In this document: in pieces, positions 1 to 12,191 of the stretch
Layout of the letters: the number at the start of each line of letters is the position of its first letter
How positions within the stretch are numbered: position 1 is the first letter of the stretch
Source: Silurus meridionalis
Taxonomy: Eukaryota > Chordata > Actinopteri > Siluriformes > Siluridae
Direction of reading: 5' to 3'
Length of the DNA: 64,000 nucleotides
Assembly (NCBI RefSeq): GCF_014805685.1
Contig: NC_060891.1
Coordinates: 3,263,001 to 3,327,000 of the forward strand
Made by a program: the position numbers and the translations under genes
The notes under the pieces: generated by a model
The model's input: only the letters and a program-made list of their open reading frames with translations
Database searches by the model: none
What the model was told of the DNA's origin: nothing

Positions 1-103
1 TGGGCTTCTTAATTTGGTGTACCTGGTTTCAAGGTTATGGCCATAAAGTGCTTATAAATTATGGCCAAAATTTGTACCAGTGGTGGCGCTAAGGCGCTAA
101 GAC

Positions 104-402
104 CAGGGGTCACGAACCGTTTTGAAACTGAGAGCTACTTCTTGGGTACTGATTAATGTGAAGGACCACCAGTTTGATACACACAGTTTTCAGTTTGATC
201 TGAAATAACAAATTTGATCAATTGACCTTTTATTATGTTATTATTAATAATTATTGATATTCATCTATGTGAAGACACTGATCATGTTAATGATTTCTCA
301 TAATAATTATCAACAATGATTTAACAAAGTAGGAAACAGCTATATTTAGACTCCTCATGTGGTCCTTGCGGGCGACCTGGAGCACCATGTAGGTGACCCC
401 TG
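104..402. mobile_element. hAT-type miniature element (MITE), copy 1
   Basis: About 300 bp bounded by the inverted ends CAGGGGTCAC and GTGACCCCTG. The flanking octamers (96-103 and 403-410) match at 5 of 8 positions, as expected for an old 8-bp hAT target duplication. The interior is AT-rich with no coding capacity. A second copy with the same ends lies at 12192-12549. Confidence 0.75.
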
Positions 403-648
403 CCCTAGACCCACCTAGATTTGGAGGAACTATGGTTGCTGTACATAGGCTGTACCTGTACCTAGGCTTCTACCAAGGCTTGCGAGACATCCTAGGTAGA
501 ATAATAAGCAGGTTTAACAATAGGAGGCACCATTGGTGCTTGGTTTTCTAAAAACGAGCAACTCATATATACCAATATAGTGTGTATCAGCTTCTAAAGG
601 ACTTTAGTTAATGGAAATGATAGAATATCAGCATTTTTATGATACCTT

Positions 649-1061
649 GTGTTGGTGTGTTCCATTTTTTTTTCCCCCTTTAAATTCTGCATGAGAACGC
701 ATCTTCAGAGAGCCGCATTGGACACCATAAAGACACAAACAACCGCGCACCAAAGGCAGAGGCACAACCCCCGACACCCTCCCCTCCCTCCCCCCATAGA
801 CGCATCGACAGCGACATGTCTGTGCATCACAGTCCACATGTCCTGCTCGGAGAGGCAGGGGAAGAGCATGGCTTGGAGATGCTGGATGAGGGTATGCACC
901 GTTAATCCACCTCGCCTGAGTTCTCACTCGCATGCGCGCGCTGTGTGGGAGAGAGCCGCAGAGATGGAAATGGACGGATGATGATGATGATGATGATGCT
1001 GCAGCCTCTACTGCTCCTTTTCCTCCTTTAGGCTTTCATTCAGACACAATCCAATGCGATG
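649..1061 (+). promoter_or_regulatory. Candidate promoter / 5' noncoding exon of fut9
   Basis: A C-rich stretch with more CpG than its surroundings, ending in a near-ideal splice donor (GATG followed by GTGAGT, exon end 1061) about 2.8 kb upstream of the fut9 coding exon. FUT9 genes in other vertebrates have noncoding 5' exons spliced to a single coding exon, so this is a reasonable candidate for one. No TATA box is visible and the transcription start cannot be placed. ORFs here on both strands are probably chance. It could instead be an unrelated GC-rich patch. Confidence 0.3.
976..998. repeat. (ATG)n trinucleotide repeat
   Basis: Seven to eight ATG/GAT units inside the candidate 5' exon. 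Confidence 0.8.
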
Positions 1062-1493
1062 GTGAGTAGAGGTTTTGCGCCCATTATTAATAGTAACAGT
1101 ATTATTATTATTATAATAATAATTATTTGTTCATGTCGCAAATAGAAAACGCGCACGTGAAGACGCGACCTTGTTTGTTTGGTTTTTTTTTTTTTTTGAA
1201 AGAGATGTAAATCTTTACAAATGAATTATATATAATATATGAATTATATATAATATTTGCGTTGTAGAGTAGAAAATATCCCCCCGTGCACGCGCTACCT
1301 TCTCAGAAGATCATAATCGCTTTTCTTCTAACAATGTGAGGGTTGGCTAATGAAATGGTTCATGCACTCAGTGTAATGAAATGAAATGCAGTCGCTATCA
1401 TGCTCTTCTGTCAATTTTCCCCCTGCCCCCCCCAAAAAAAACCAAACATAAAAAAAAATAAAAAAAAAACTCACGTGAGTATACTGCATGCAC

Positions 1494-1495
<2 letters not shown>

Positions 1496-1543
<48 letters not shown>
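1496..1543. repeat. (CA)n microsatellite, ~24 units
   Basis: Uninterrupted CA dinucleotides. Confidence 0.97.
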
Positions 1544-1547
<4 letters not shown>

Positions 1548-2184
1548 TATGCATTTACAATACAATCAGCAGGGTTGATTTTCTTGCTTTCTTTAACACT
1601 AGTGAATCCTGGTGCACTTGATGCAAGCAGGCTTAGTTACTGTTTAGTCTGAAAGGGAGACGTGTACAGCATCAATGCAAATTGAATTATTATTCCTTAA
1701 TACATTTGCAATCATTTGATTTGAGTTGATCATCTGCAGTGCAATGCATGGCTTCATGTAGATTCAGTACAGGTGAAGTGCTTGAGTTGTTGCTCATATC
1801 AAACATCAGATGGAGGAGAAAACAATGAGGTGGTATGGTTGCTGGTGACTGATTTGTGTAATTCAAAACCAGCTGATTTTTATCAAAAAAACCTACAGTA
1901 TCCATAATGTTGGGGAAAAACAAACACACAAACCAAAATACCCCCAGTGAGTCAGTCCTGCAGCTGATGGCATCAACACCTCGTTGATGAAGGAGGTCAG
2001 AGGGAAATTAATTGGCCGGTCTGGTTCGAATCGAAGTGAAGGCTATGGCAACACATAATTCTTTACAAGCACGCTGAGCTGTAAAGCATTTAATAATGCA
2101 CGGAACCGTACCAAATCAGGTTTCACTACTTAGACAAGTGCAAAAAAACAGAGTGGGCAAGGATTACCAATGTCACACTGGCTA

Positions 2185-2188
<4 letters not shown>

Positions 2189-2236
<48 letters not shown>
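2189..2236. repeat. (TG)n microsatellite, ~24 units
   Basis: Uninterrupted TG dinucleotides. Confidence 0.97.
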
Positions 2237-2237
<1 letters not shown>

Positions 2238-3245
2238 ATTAAGCAATAAAACAGGATGTATCACAACGCTGTATTTCAGTAAACGGAACAGTCTGATGCA
2301 CAGGCACAGACTGTGGTTTTTGAGGTTCAAAGTCTTGCACGCTAATCTTAAATTTTTTTGTGTCTGTCAATGTCTGCTGCATTGGAAGCAAAATTAAGCT
2401 CCTGACAAAACCAAGCTAAATATATTAGACCTGAAACAAGCCATGGACAATATGAAGCATCATTTATTCGATATATTCCATATATTTTGGAAATGCATTG
2501 ATGTCATTGAACAGTGCAAGCTGTCAGGGTTTCCTGAAGATGGCAGTATTCCCATTTACTCAAGTGAAAACCCTTTTCATTGTCACCCATCTTGATGTGC
2601 AAGGAAATATTGAGAATCACAGAGTAACACAGCAGATCCAGGACGCACTGTGCAAATAGACACAAGCAGGGTTATGTATGTAATATATAAGGAATTAAGA
2701 GATAACAGTCCTTGATATTAGAAAGAAAATACAAATCACTGATGGTTGGGAGCCAATTCATCCAGAGCTTGTTGTATTCTTCATGTTATTCACCATAGAT
2801 TCATGTATTATCCTTAATATGGTTAAGTTTTCTGTGTGGACTTTTAGTGAACACTTGTATTGCTTTTGCAAACCAATATGTATGGAATTGCAGAGAGCCA
2901 TCAGGGTTGCAGCCTTCAGGAGTCTGAAGATTGTGGCCAAAAAAAGCGCACGAAAGATATCCGTTTGTGGCATCCACTGAGGGTCAGTCTAGACTAATTT
3001 ATCCTTAACTACAGCTGAGTCAAATGTAAGATACATTCACTCTATCAGATTTTGGTTCTGGCCCAAAATCTTCATGGTCTAACTGGCTATGGGGGCATCT
3101 TGTACACAGCCCCATAGGGCTGAAAAGACCTACCCCTGGAGCCAGTGCTTGGGGGGGCGGTAGTGCTGAAAGCAAATGCCTTGTGACCAAAACAAAATGG
3201 GCGAAACGGTGTAATTGCGCCATATTGTGTGCCATTTCACTATAT

Positions 3246-3530
3246 GTTAGGGATGTGCATCTCTGTAACTGAAGCCGATCCGATTCGCATCTCGATGCAT
3301 CGCCAACGATACGATATATTCAAGATACATATGAAGTGGCTACTGACGTGATTCACCCCAATTATGACAAAATGTGGTGTAATCCGTTTTTGATTTGATT
3401 CAACATAATGCGATTCAATGGAAAAAATATGAGGCTATGCAATTTAATAAGGTACAGATGGTTCGCTTTTATTTTTTCGGTTCAGACGGACCTTCTAACA
3501 CATTGCCCTTTCATAAACAGGTGTCTGTAT
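3246..3530. repeat. Dispersed repeat, copy 1 (GATTCAA-rich)
   Basis: Starts near AGGGATGTGCATC and continues with many GATTCAA/CGATTC words, then a block ending in a CCCTTTCA motif. The second half matches 42635-42893 in order (a GCAATTTAATA word, then a T-rich run, then CTTCTAAC...GCCCTTTCA). Class unknown; it looks like an old non-autonomous transposon. Confidence 0.5.
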
Positions 3531-3873
3531 ACATATATGTATATTTATTAAATAAATGATGTGTTTAGTCTAAGTCTAAGTTAACTATTTGATGGTGTAC
3601 TTTTGTGTCACGTTTTCAATAGAGACCTACACTGAGAGAACTTTACACACCTTTTCCAAGACTGGGCCAAATGAAGCTTCAAACTCTCCCTAGCTACATT
3701 TTGCTTTGTTACTGTTAGAAAGGAAATAATCGGCTGAAGCACCTGCTTTGCAAAAGTATTTCTGAATGACTGCAAAACTACCAGGTAAACAGTTTTTATT
3801 TGCTCATTTCTTATTTACCACAACATTTTCAATATTAATTTCATTTCGTTTTTCTTTTTTTAAAGGCCAGAGT

Positions 3874-4953
3874 ATGCCATCTGCACCTACACACAGAATC
3901 CTGCGACCGCTCCTGATTGGCACCTTCTTACTGGGCTGTTTTGTGACTCTATTTTTGATGTACTTCAAGCCGTCCACTAGCTGGTTATCAGGCCCGGTTG
4001 AGTCGGAAACATCCACGGCTCGAGTAAAGAGTCTCCTGTCCAACAGAAGTGAGCAGAACCAGACCACGGTGCTCGTCTGGCTCTGGCCGTTTGGGGAAAC
4101 CTATGACCTGAACGTGTGCAGCTCCCTGTTCAGTATAGACAATTGTTTCATAACTGCTGACCGCAACCTTTACAACAAATCCGATGCAGTCGTCATCCAC
4201 CACAGGGACATCAGCACTGATCTGTCGAATATGCCGCCAGCGTATCGACCTCCTCTGCAAAAATGGATCTGGATGAACCTCGAGTCACCCTCGCATTCAT
4301 CCCAGTTACCCGGCATCGAGAACCTGTTCAACCTGACCCTGAATTACCGCCAGGATGCTGATATCGAAGTGCCTTACGGCGCCATTGTCGCCTCGCAAGG
4401 CGAGGAAGGTTTCGTGCCCCCGAGCAAGAGCAAGTTGATCTGCTGGATAGTAAGCAACTGGAACCCGGAGCATGTCCGAGTGAAGTACTATAACGAACTG
4501 TACAAGCACGTGGAGATCCACGCCTATGGCCAGGCGTTCGGCGAGTACATATCGGACCAGGACTATTTCCCCACCATCGCAAGCTGCAAGTTCTACTTGG
4601 CGTTTGAGAACTCGATTCACAAGGACTACATCACGGAGAAACTCTACAACCCCCTCTCAGTCGGCACAGTGCCAGTAGTTTTGGGCCCACCTAGAGAGAA
4701 TTATCAGAATTTCGTCGAGGGCGATGCTTTTATCCACGTGGATGACTTCTCGTCCCCCAAAGAGCTGGCTGAATACCTTTTATTTCTGGACAAGAATGAG
4801 GAAAAATACTTGAGGTACTTTGACTGGCGTAAACACTTCAAGGTAAAGAAAGCCTACTTCTGGGCTGAACACACTTGTCTTGCGTGTGATTATGTCAGAA
4901 GACACAACGAGTACAAAGCTTTTAATAACCTCGACAAATGGTACTGGGGTTAA
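3874..4953 (+). CDS. fut9: Alpha-1,3-fucosyltransferase 9 (FUT9), complete single coding exon
   Basis: Family role: a GT10 enzyme that transfers fucose from GDP-fucose to GlcNAc of N-acetyllactosamine in the Golgi lumen, making Lewis-x type glycans. Seen here: 359 residues, the same length as human FUT9. It has a short N-terminal tail, one membrane segment at about residues 12-31 (type II topology), a stem, and a catalytic domain. HHRDIS lies at 109-114, the acceptor-side motif WIWMNLESPSHS at 131-142, and the GT10 donor-binding signature FENSIHKDYITEKLY at 244-258. N-glycosylation sequons fall at N57, N62, N101 and N153. The start at 3874 is chosen because a pyrimidine-rich acceptor (AG at 3864-3865) lies just upstream. 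The open frame back to 3766 crosses that acceptor and is intronic. A 1.1-kb transposon begins 53 bp after the stop. Which teleost duplicate (a or b) is not decidable here. Confidence 0.96.
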   Translation: MPSAPTHRILRPLLIGTFLLGCFVTLFLMYFKPSTSWLSGPVESETSTARVKSLLSNRSEQNQTTVLVWLWPFGETYDLNVCSSLFSIDNCFITADRNLYNKSDAVVIHHRDISTDLSNMPPAYRPPLQKWIWMNLESPSHSSQLPGIENLFNLTLNYRQDADIEVPYGAIVASQGEEGFVPPSKSKLICWIVSNWNPEHVRVKYYNELYKHVEIHAYGQAFGEYISDQDYFPTIASCKFYLAFENSIHKDYITEKLYNPLSVGTVPVVLGPPRENYQNFVEGDAFIHVDDFSSPKELAEYLLFLDKNEEKYLRYFDWRKHFKVKKAYFWAEHTCLACDYVRRHNEYKAFNNLDKWYWG

Positions 4954-5006
4954 ATCGGGTAATGTGTTCATTGGTCGAGAGTGAAATAAGAGCGAAATAA
5001 GGTTGA

Positions 5007-6144
5007 TACCATATTTTCCAGGCTATAAGACACATTGTTTCCCCTTTAATAAGCAAAACGAATACAACAAACTGCCATCTGTTATTTTTTTAGGTGCCAA
5101 AATTGGAAAATTTCTATAATAGACCTGGATAAGGTTTTGATTTGTGCTTATCAGGGGTAGTTATTAGTAGGGGTGGGATATTACTAGCCTGAGGTTTTGT
5201 TCATACTTGATCATTTATCATAGTTTCCTGTCAGACAATTAGGTTAAACAACCAGAAATTTTTTCCTTTTTACAAAAAAACTAATTGATTATATCGTTTG
5301 ATTATTTTTTTAACAAACTGACTATATGGCATGTTTTGTAATCTTACTGCCTGCTGCACTAAACATGTCAGAATATCAACTGCAGTATTGTGTGGGCATA
5401 ATCAGTTACCTTGCGGTTAAGCGTATATCAGGACACTAGACGGACGCAAATAACCTCTGTTATTGAGAGAATTTGTTAACATTTTAGTGTCTTATTTGCT
5501 GAATTTTATCTTTGTTTTGATTGCTTTAGCTACATGACTGGCTTTGTCTGGCACCATCTCCATAGCAACTGAGGTAGTCATGCTAAATCACATGGAAAAA
5601 TTCGTGTCTATGAACACGAACCAATAGAATGAAGTTGGTGACTGAATCACGAGAAGCCGCGAGACGGTGTTGCCTCAGCAGCTGTTACAGTGACGTTATG
5701 ACCACAGGCTGGCGAGCAAAAATGTCATAAATTTCGGACCAAATTTGTGTAATATGACCAATGCTGAAAAAAGCAGAACCTCGTCTTGTAACATCAATAC
5801 ATTGCACGACTATTGTGCGACCAAAAATCACAATCATATCACTGATATTTTAAACTATGAAGGATTCTATTGCCGTTTACAACCTTTATATCCATTGTCA
5901 AATTAGTGTAATGCAAGATATATTTTTAGACACTAAAGAGATCAGAGCCAAAGCAAAACAGCTCAGATTGTGCAACTGGATTAACACAAAGTGTTGTTGA
6001 ATATTATTAAAGGTCCATTTCAAAAACAATGTATTCACAATAATGAAAATATAATTGGCTTGCTAATTTGGCACCCGCAGAATTTCAGGTATGTCCGTCA
6101 TTCATACATTAGTAAGTGAAGCTTATTGTCCGGAAAATATGGTA
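5007..6144. mobile_element. 1.14-kb element with ~24-bp terminal inverted repeats
   Basis: The left end reads TACCATATTTTCC and the right end, reverse complemented, starts with the same 13 bases; similarity continues to about base 24 (CTATAAG against ACAATAAG). Both ends carry TA, compatible with a TA target site. The interior has no intact transposase. It sits directly after fut9 and may supply 3' UTR sequence. Confidence 0.6.
5601..5620. repeat. Imperfect palindrome, copy 1
   Basis: Perfect 7-bp arms TTCGTGT and ACACGAA around a 6-bp loop, followed by CCAAT. A near copy is at 38163-38182. Confidence 0.6.
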
Positions 6145-8931
6145 AAGCCACCCCGAATGAGGAGTGGCATGATCTGATTAGACAGCTCTGGTTTATTTTT
6201 GTAAAAAAAAAAAAAAAAAAAAAAAAAGAAGGAACAAAAAAAACAAATGAAGCGGTTGAATTAATTTATTTTGATAGTCATGCTGAGCACTTTCCATATT
6301 TATTCATTTTGAATGAATGCAGAAAACATATTTTATTATGTGATAAACCCTCGCGGTGGACCGGTTTGTTTTCTTAATGCCTTATTTATCACATTTGGTG
6401 ATTTGTTTCAAGTCGTTATTCCACTTCGTCTCACATCCAACTCACCGAATCGTAAACGACTCCGGCGGGAGAAATGATGTGTCGAATAGGATATAGTCGT
6501 GTATTATTTATTTCAGTACGGTATAGTGTAGATATCGGTGTATGTCAAGTAGGCAGTGTTTTACAGACCTATGAATCGTGTACGTGTTTGTCCTTCGCAG
6601 TTTATAGTGTAGTGACTGAAATCGAGTTACTTTTCAGGATCTTTTGCGGGAATTTTACAGAAAAGCTTAAAGGTCTGTATGTATGTATGTATGTGAACAC
6701 ATACACATATCATACACATCCAAAAGGTCTAATATTCAAATTTCTTTGAAATAATAAGTGTAACAATGTCATAAGACCCAGAGACCAGTTTTACTCTCAT
6801 ATCTGATGACTATGATATCAAAATATCATAATAGCAATATCAAAAGTTGTCTGTGTCATTTCAAGACTACGCTTTCTACAATACAGCTAACCTGAAAACA
6901 CTTTCGAAACATAACAACAAGCACAAGGAGTTTATTGCTAGCAGCACCGCAGCAAATGCTAGCTAGGCAAGAAATAAATTCTATTCGGCAACTAATTCTA
7001 CACTAAAATAAAAACCAGCCATTCTCTATTTCGACTTTTATCTATTAGCTACAGCTTCTAATGAGCTAGCTTACTGACTTCCAGTCAGCTAGTTATAAAA
7101 CTGAGCTAGCTAATGTCGTACCTTGCAGGGGGTAGCAGCTGAAGCGCAGGAATATGCACATGTACAGGGAACAAAAGACAGATCTGAATATTAAAGTCCT
7201 GTGATGTAACTGACCGATTAATGCGCTTATTTGAAAATGACGTTCAGCCACACCAGCTTTTTTTACTTTGTGATTCATTTATTGGTTAAAAGTAGAGGAC
7301 AAACTACGGTTTTATTTTCAAACAGGACAGTATTAAACACCGTCCAATTGACCTTTTGTTGAGTATCATGTCATTTGTAGAGTGCTATATGTGCCCATGT
7401 GACATATGGCCAATTTATGCTACGTCTCCATTAACATGTAAATGTGTGAAATTAACGATACGTCTAAATATCACCGTCAACATTAAGGGTTGTGCAGCTA
7501 CCATGATGCAACCAATCTACCAATCTACTGTTTTCCAAATTTTTTGTCTATTTTGGCATATCGTTCTGTCCACTCCCTGAACACTGAGCCGCAAACCACA
7601 GGATGCTAAAAGGGATGGAATCGTGGCTAAATATATAGCTCGCCTCTATCATCAGGACAAAATCAATCAACAATTGATGCACATTTTAATAGTTCAATGA
7701 AAAAGTCGAACGCCAGATGAATCAGTGTATTGGCCTTGAGTGATAGATATGAATTTCATCGATATAATTCTATAGTTTCTCAAATGAAAATAAGTATATA
7801 TCAATAATCAGCCTGCAACAAAACGTGAGAAAGAAACATTTGGCAATCGACAGTTCGATGCACTGTTATCAATTTTTTTGTAGCATTTTAGATCTATTTA
7901 TATCACTGTATACGATCACGCCGTTCCATTAGCACACTCTTGATTCAAAAGCTGTGCTTGTTCTTTCTGTTTTTTTCGAGCAGAATGAAAAATGTGAAAT
8001 GAAGAGCACAAACACATTATGCAAATGTATGCACGTGTGTTGGATTGCACACTTTATTATATGAGGCCCTGTGTTTTTTTTTTTTTTTTTTTTTGAGGGA
8101 TCATTAACTCTGTGGACTTTTTTTTTTATTGTAGATAATGTTCTTATGAAGAAATAAGTGTAGCTCTTTACTGCTCTGTTCATAAATGCTAGCAAATGTG
8201 TTCAGTGCCAAAGCTTTCCCCTTAATTTATAAATTTTTTTCTTGTGTGTTCTACTTTTGCAGTGAATGGCTATTTTTGCATAAGTGTAATCTACCAAGTA
8301 CTGTATAATTAATTGAGGAAGGAATATCATACGAATGCTTGAGCATTACTCGAGCGCTGCGCTTTGTTTTCGACTCATTTTGGTTCACTGTTAATTGGAG
8401 ATTCCATGATGGTGGTGGTCCTTTTTTAACACTGGATATAAAACACATGCATTTAATTATTCTACCAACTGTTTTAAACCAATCTCAGGCAAGGATTCTG
8501 TTTTTACTATGGTTTCTGGCTGCATTTTTGCTTGCTTTTATCTATCATTGAAACTATCACCCATGAAGGTGTTAATGATAGGACTTGTGAGACAGAAAAA
8601 TTTTAATCTAATCTAATCCGATCTGATTAACACGATTGTACTCTTCAAAGCTGCCACATCAGTCAATATCACAAGAATGAGACTTACTTTTTGTCCTGAT
8701 CTTCAGGAAACTCAGGTGATGACTTCCTGTTGAACATGTGACTTATTGGAATGTTCCAAACGATTTAGCAGGTAACACAGTTAGATAAAACTCGAACATT
8801 TGTATAACCTGTGATGGATCATTCATGGAAAAGGGTGTGCATGAGATTCATACATAATGCAAAATGCATTTTTTTTAAAGTCATGATTAAATAATTACAA
8901 GGTGAAATATAGATATAGCGCACTGGAGTAA
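6145..8931. other. Non-coding stretch 3' of fut9
   Basis: AT-rich. Contains a 25-bp poly(A) run (6203-6227), a short GTAT array near 6675-6695, several GCTAGC-rich patches (6930-7120), and T runs near 8073-8094 and 8119-8128. No exon or RNA gene was recognised. Confidence 0.5.
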
Positions 8932-9400
8932 GCAAAAATGCAGTTTTGTTTGGCAGAGGTTTGCAAAAATGCAGTTTTGTTTGGCAGAGGTTTGCAGAAA
9001 TGCAGTTTTGTTTGGCAGAGGTTTGCAAAAATGAAATTTGAAGAGGATGCAATTATGAAGAGGATGGGCAAAATATTTGTATTGCTCTGGAATTGGCAGT
9101 TTTGTTATGCTGGAATAATTTTGTTATGCTGAGATTGGCATAAATACAGTTTTGTTGAGCTAGTATAGACAAACATTTAGTTGCATTGACCTGCAATTAG
9201 CTGAAATACAGTTTTGTTATGCAAAGAAATGCATAAAATAGGTAAAAGTCCTTTTTATTTGGTTGGCATTTGTAAAAATTCTATTTTATTGGCCTAAAAT
9301 AAACAAAAACCCGTTGCCATGTAAAAGGGTAAAAACGCTTTTGTTGGACCGAGACAGGCAAAAATACAGTTTTGTTGGACTAGAACGGTTAAACCTGCAT
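8932..9400. repeat. 31-bp minisatellite decaying into degenerate units
   Basis: The phrase TGCAGTTTTGTTTGGCAGAG recurs at 8939, 8970 and 9001, giving an exact 31-bp period for three near-identical units. To the right, CAGTTTTGTT words continue at irregular spacing to about 9400 among diverged units (for example near 9096, 9147, 9209 and 9366). One array edge is fresh and the other is eroded. Confidence 0.85.
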
Positions 9401-9476
9401 TTTATTGTATATTATTTATCTAAACCATGGCCAATGTAATATTAGTAAGAAACAAATGGCAGCCTAATCATGGAAT

Positions 9477-9550
<74 letters not shown>
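9477..9550. repeat. (CA)n microsatellite, ~36 units
   Basis: The longest pure CA array in the window. Confidence 0.97.
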
Positions 9551-9551
<1 letters not shown>

Positions 9552-9810
9552 TATACGAGCCAGAGATAGAGCGCAGACCAACGCAGATGTAAAGAGTTTC
9601 AACCCCACATATTTTTGGATGCACATTTGGTTTCATAACCTCATTACACTGTTCTCTTACTGCCATTTTTTTTTTACTTTGTTTCAAACCGATGTGTTTT
9701 TAACAGTGCAGTTGCTTATGGTGTCCGTTTTTGTGTCTGTATTTTGTGATTTAATGTCAATTCGATGCAAGACCTTTCTTTGAAATAAAAGGTTACACTT
9801 GTTTTACACT

Positions 9811-9842
<32 letters not shown>
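9811..9842. repeat. Compound (CA)n(TA)n microsatellite
   Basis: A CA run passes directly into a TA run. Confidence 0.95.
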
Positions 9843-10324
9843 GTGCACAATACAAATGTACAAAGTTTTATATAGAGAATAAATGTGATTTTGCCTAGCA
9901 CTCATGCAAGGAGTGTGAAGTGGTCAAGCATGCAGCTGATGGATGCTCTGAGCACAAACACATGCACTGAAACTGACTGTAAAGCGGAGAAGATCAGTTC
10001 GATCATGAAAGCTGATTGGACATCTTTCTCGAGCAAAATATTAATCTTGAGTAAAATGTGAATGGATTCAGGACAGGCTTTATTTATTACTGCACCTGCT
10101 GAGCTCGAACGCTGGCTCAAAGGAAACCCCAGCAGTGATGTGATCTGGAAAAAAAATTATATCTGGTCTTGTGTTTGAGGAAAAAACAATTCTGTGAAAA
10201 CAAGGATGTTACTGCTTTTTTTTACTGTATCGCCCTGCTTTTCTTTTTCTCTACACTCAATCTAGTTCTCTCTTTGAGGTCTTGGTTCCCTTTAACAAAC
10301 TGTCTTTTCTTCGAGAGTGTGATA

Positions 10325-10366
<42 letters not shown>

Positions 10367-10671
10367 AATTGAGTGCCCATGCTGCATAATATACCACGTA
10401 CAGAGTGTTTCTCTATGCATTATGCATTCAACATGTGCAACTAGACAGATTTTTCTGAACTGTTCATGGCAAGATATTTTACCAAAACATGATTTGCCAA
10501 ATGATTTAGATGTCTGATGTCTGTTAGTGTCCTGAAAATAAAAAAAAAGTCAAATTTAAATTGTGTGACATTGCATTTCGTGTAAATACATTACGTGGCA
10601 ATGTAAGCACACACATATACACAACTTGAAATTATATTATGCATTACATTAGATATATACATACATAACTC
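9843..10671. other. Non-coding stretch
   Basis: Low-complexity and AT-rich sequence including one GT array. No supported gene. Confidence 0.5.
10327..10365. repeat. (TG)n microsatellite
   Basis: About 19 TG units. Confidence 0.96.
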
Positions 10672-10842
10672 AGGTACTAATGTAGGTGAGGTGGGGAGGC
10701 CTAGAGGGCAGTCAGAGTTCCAATTCAGGAAACAGGCCACTGAAGATCATCCACTCCAACCCATGTGTACTATATTTTCATGGAGCTGGCTTTGTGCACG
10801 GGGGCATTGCCATGCTGGAACAGGGTTGGGGCTTCCTCAAGT
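10672..10842 (-). mobile_element. Tc1/mariner-derived relic, fragment
   Basis: Matches, in reverse orientation, the middle of the family seen intact at 23754-24187: words such as ATCCACTCCAACCCATG, TTCATGGAGCTGGCTTTG and CATGCTGGAACAGG in the same order. Both termini are missing. Confidence 0.75.
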
Positions 10843-12160
10843 ATTATTGTTTGGCTTCAACTTTATCTTTTGATTTAATGTTAACTATATCACATCAAGG
10901 AAAAAACACATTATTTCTAATTGCGCTCCACATTACTATCCCATTTTCTATTTTCAGGTTAATTATAGGCAAGAAAATCCGGTTTGTGTAAAATTGTAAA
11001 ACAAAATTACATTGGTGCATACAGACATTTAAACACATGTGACCCAAATCTGAATGCACTTTTGCTTAAGTAATAATACAATGCAGAAGATCCAAAAGCA
11101 ATTCAGAGGATACTCCGGCTGCCACTTGAGACTTTATAAAAATCTATTCACATCCCTTTGTGCAGTATGCTGTTACTATAGAAACGATTCGATAATAGAA
11201 ACACAGCGCTGCGTTGCTCACTTCACTTAATTCAGCCTCACTGAAGTAGAACACGATAATCAAAATCGATCTGAGCCGTGCGCCCTCTGAGGTGTCACTT
11301 TTCGGTGACCGACAAACGTCTGGAGAGGTTTTAGCGATCTCTAAAAATAATTCAAAGGTGTTTATGTGCAGGAGATCAGAGGTGCTGAGCATTGAAACAG
11401 CACGGTCTGAAATCCTGCGATGAGCTGTGCGCTTTTTCGGCTGGTATAAATAGCTCGACACATACACTGTAAGCTGACAAACTGCACCAAGGAGACAATA
11501 TCGCCATGCTAACAGCCAAATTCCGCGGCTGTTTGCTGAGGACCTGAGGAGCTGGTGATACTCTGGCATTTGGAGCCAAGCAAAATCCTGGTGTACTGTA
11601 TGAACCTCTGAAATTCTTACTTACAGGGTGATCTTTGATCAAAAACTTGAAGTATAGAAGTGACAGTAAACATGTTGGACTCTGTGGGAAGTGGAGTCCC
11701 AACTTACTGGTTCCAATTTATTTTTTTTTTGCATTGTTTTTTTCCACTGAAACTACATGCCAAAGAAATGTGTATGACAAGAAACAAAACAAAAAAAACT
11801 GACGACAAGTAAAAGACAAACAGCGCACTGAAAGATAAGGGTGTTAAGTGCTAAACATTGTCAATCTGAAACAGGTCCAGAAAAGTCATGTGATGTGCTA
11901 GTGCAGTAGCATTTGAGAAACCTAATCCAGGACCATAATCCTGCACCGCTATCAGTTCATGTTAGCTTTCAGTTTATCATACTGCAACCTTCTAAACCTG
12001 AAAGACTGTAAGCCAATTAAAAGAATGTGCAAATCTTAACAATTCCAAGATCAAGTTCAAATAAATCAGTGGACGCAGATTGGCACCCCGAACCAATTCA
12101 TTCATTTTATCCATTTTTACCTGCTTTACTAGCATGAAAACAAGCAACAAATTACAACTC
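10843..12160. other. Non-coding stretch with an isolated TATA-like motif
   Basis: A TATAAATAG motif at about 11444 is the only promoter-like signal. No downstream ORF or splice structure supports a gene. The - strand ORF of 141 codons here lacks any recognisable domain. Confidence 0.4.
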
Positions 12161-12191
12161 GTGAGCCAACACCTATGAAGATACTCTATAT

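Larger units (their letters stand above)
1062..3245. other. Non-coding stretch, putative fut9 intron, part 1
   Basis: AT-rich DNA with two long dinucleotide arrays (listed separately), a poly(T) run near 1181-1197 and A-rich tracts near 1433-1470. Short ORFs are interrupted by or built from the microsatellites. No conserved exon was recognised. Confidence 0.5.

Noticed and set aside
3766..3873. N-terminal extension of fut9 to an upstream ATG
   Set aside because: It crosses a clear acceptor with pyrimidine tract, and starting at 3874 gives exactly the family length.
8819..9132. Repeat proteins on both strands at the minisatellite
   Set aside because: Both frames are shadows of a 31-bp tandem repeat.
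9427..9783. 118-codon ORF with a TH repeat
   Set aside because: Built on a CA array; no domain or splice context.
11440..11470. Promoter at TATAAATAG
   Set aside because: No downstream exon or conserved ORF; kept only as a note in the gap entry.
11144..11569. 141-codon ORF on the - strand
   Set aside because: No recognisable domain, no splice or promoter support on that strand, ordinary base composition.
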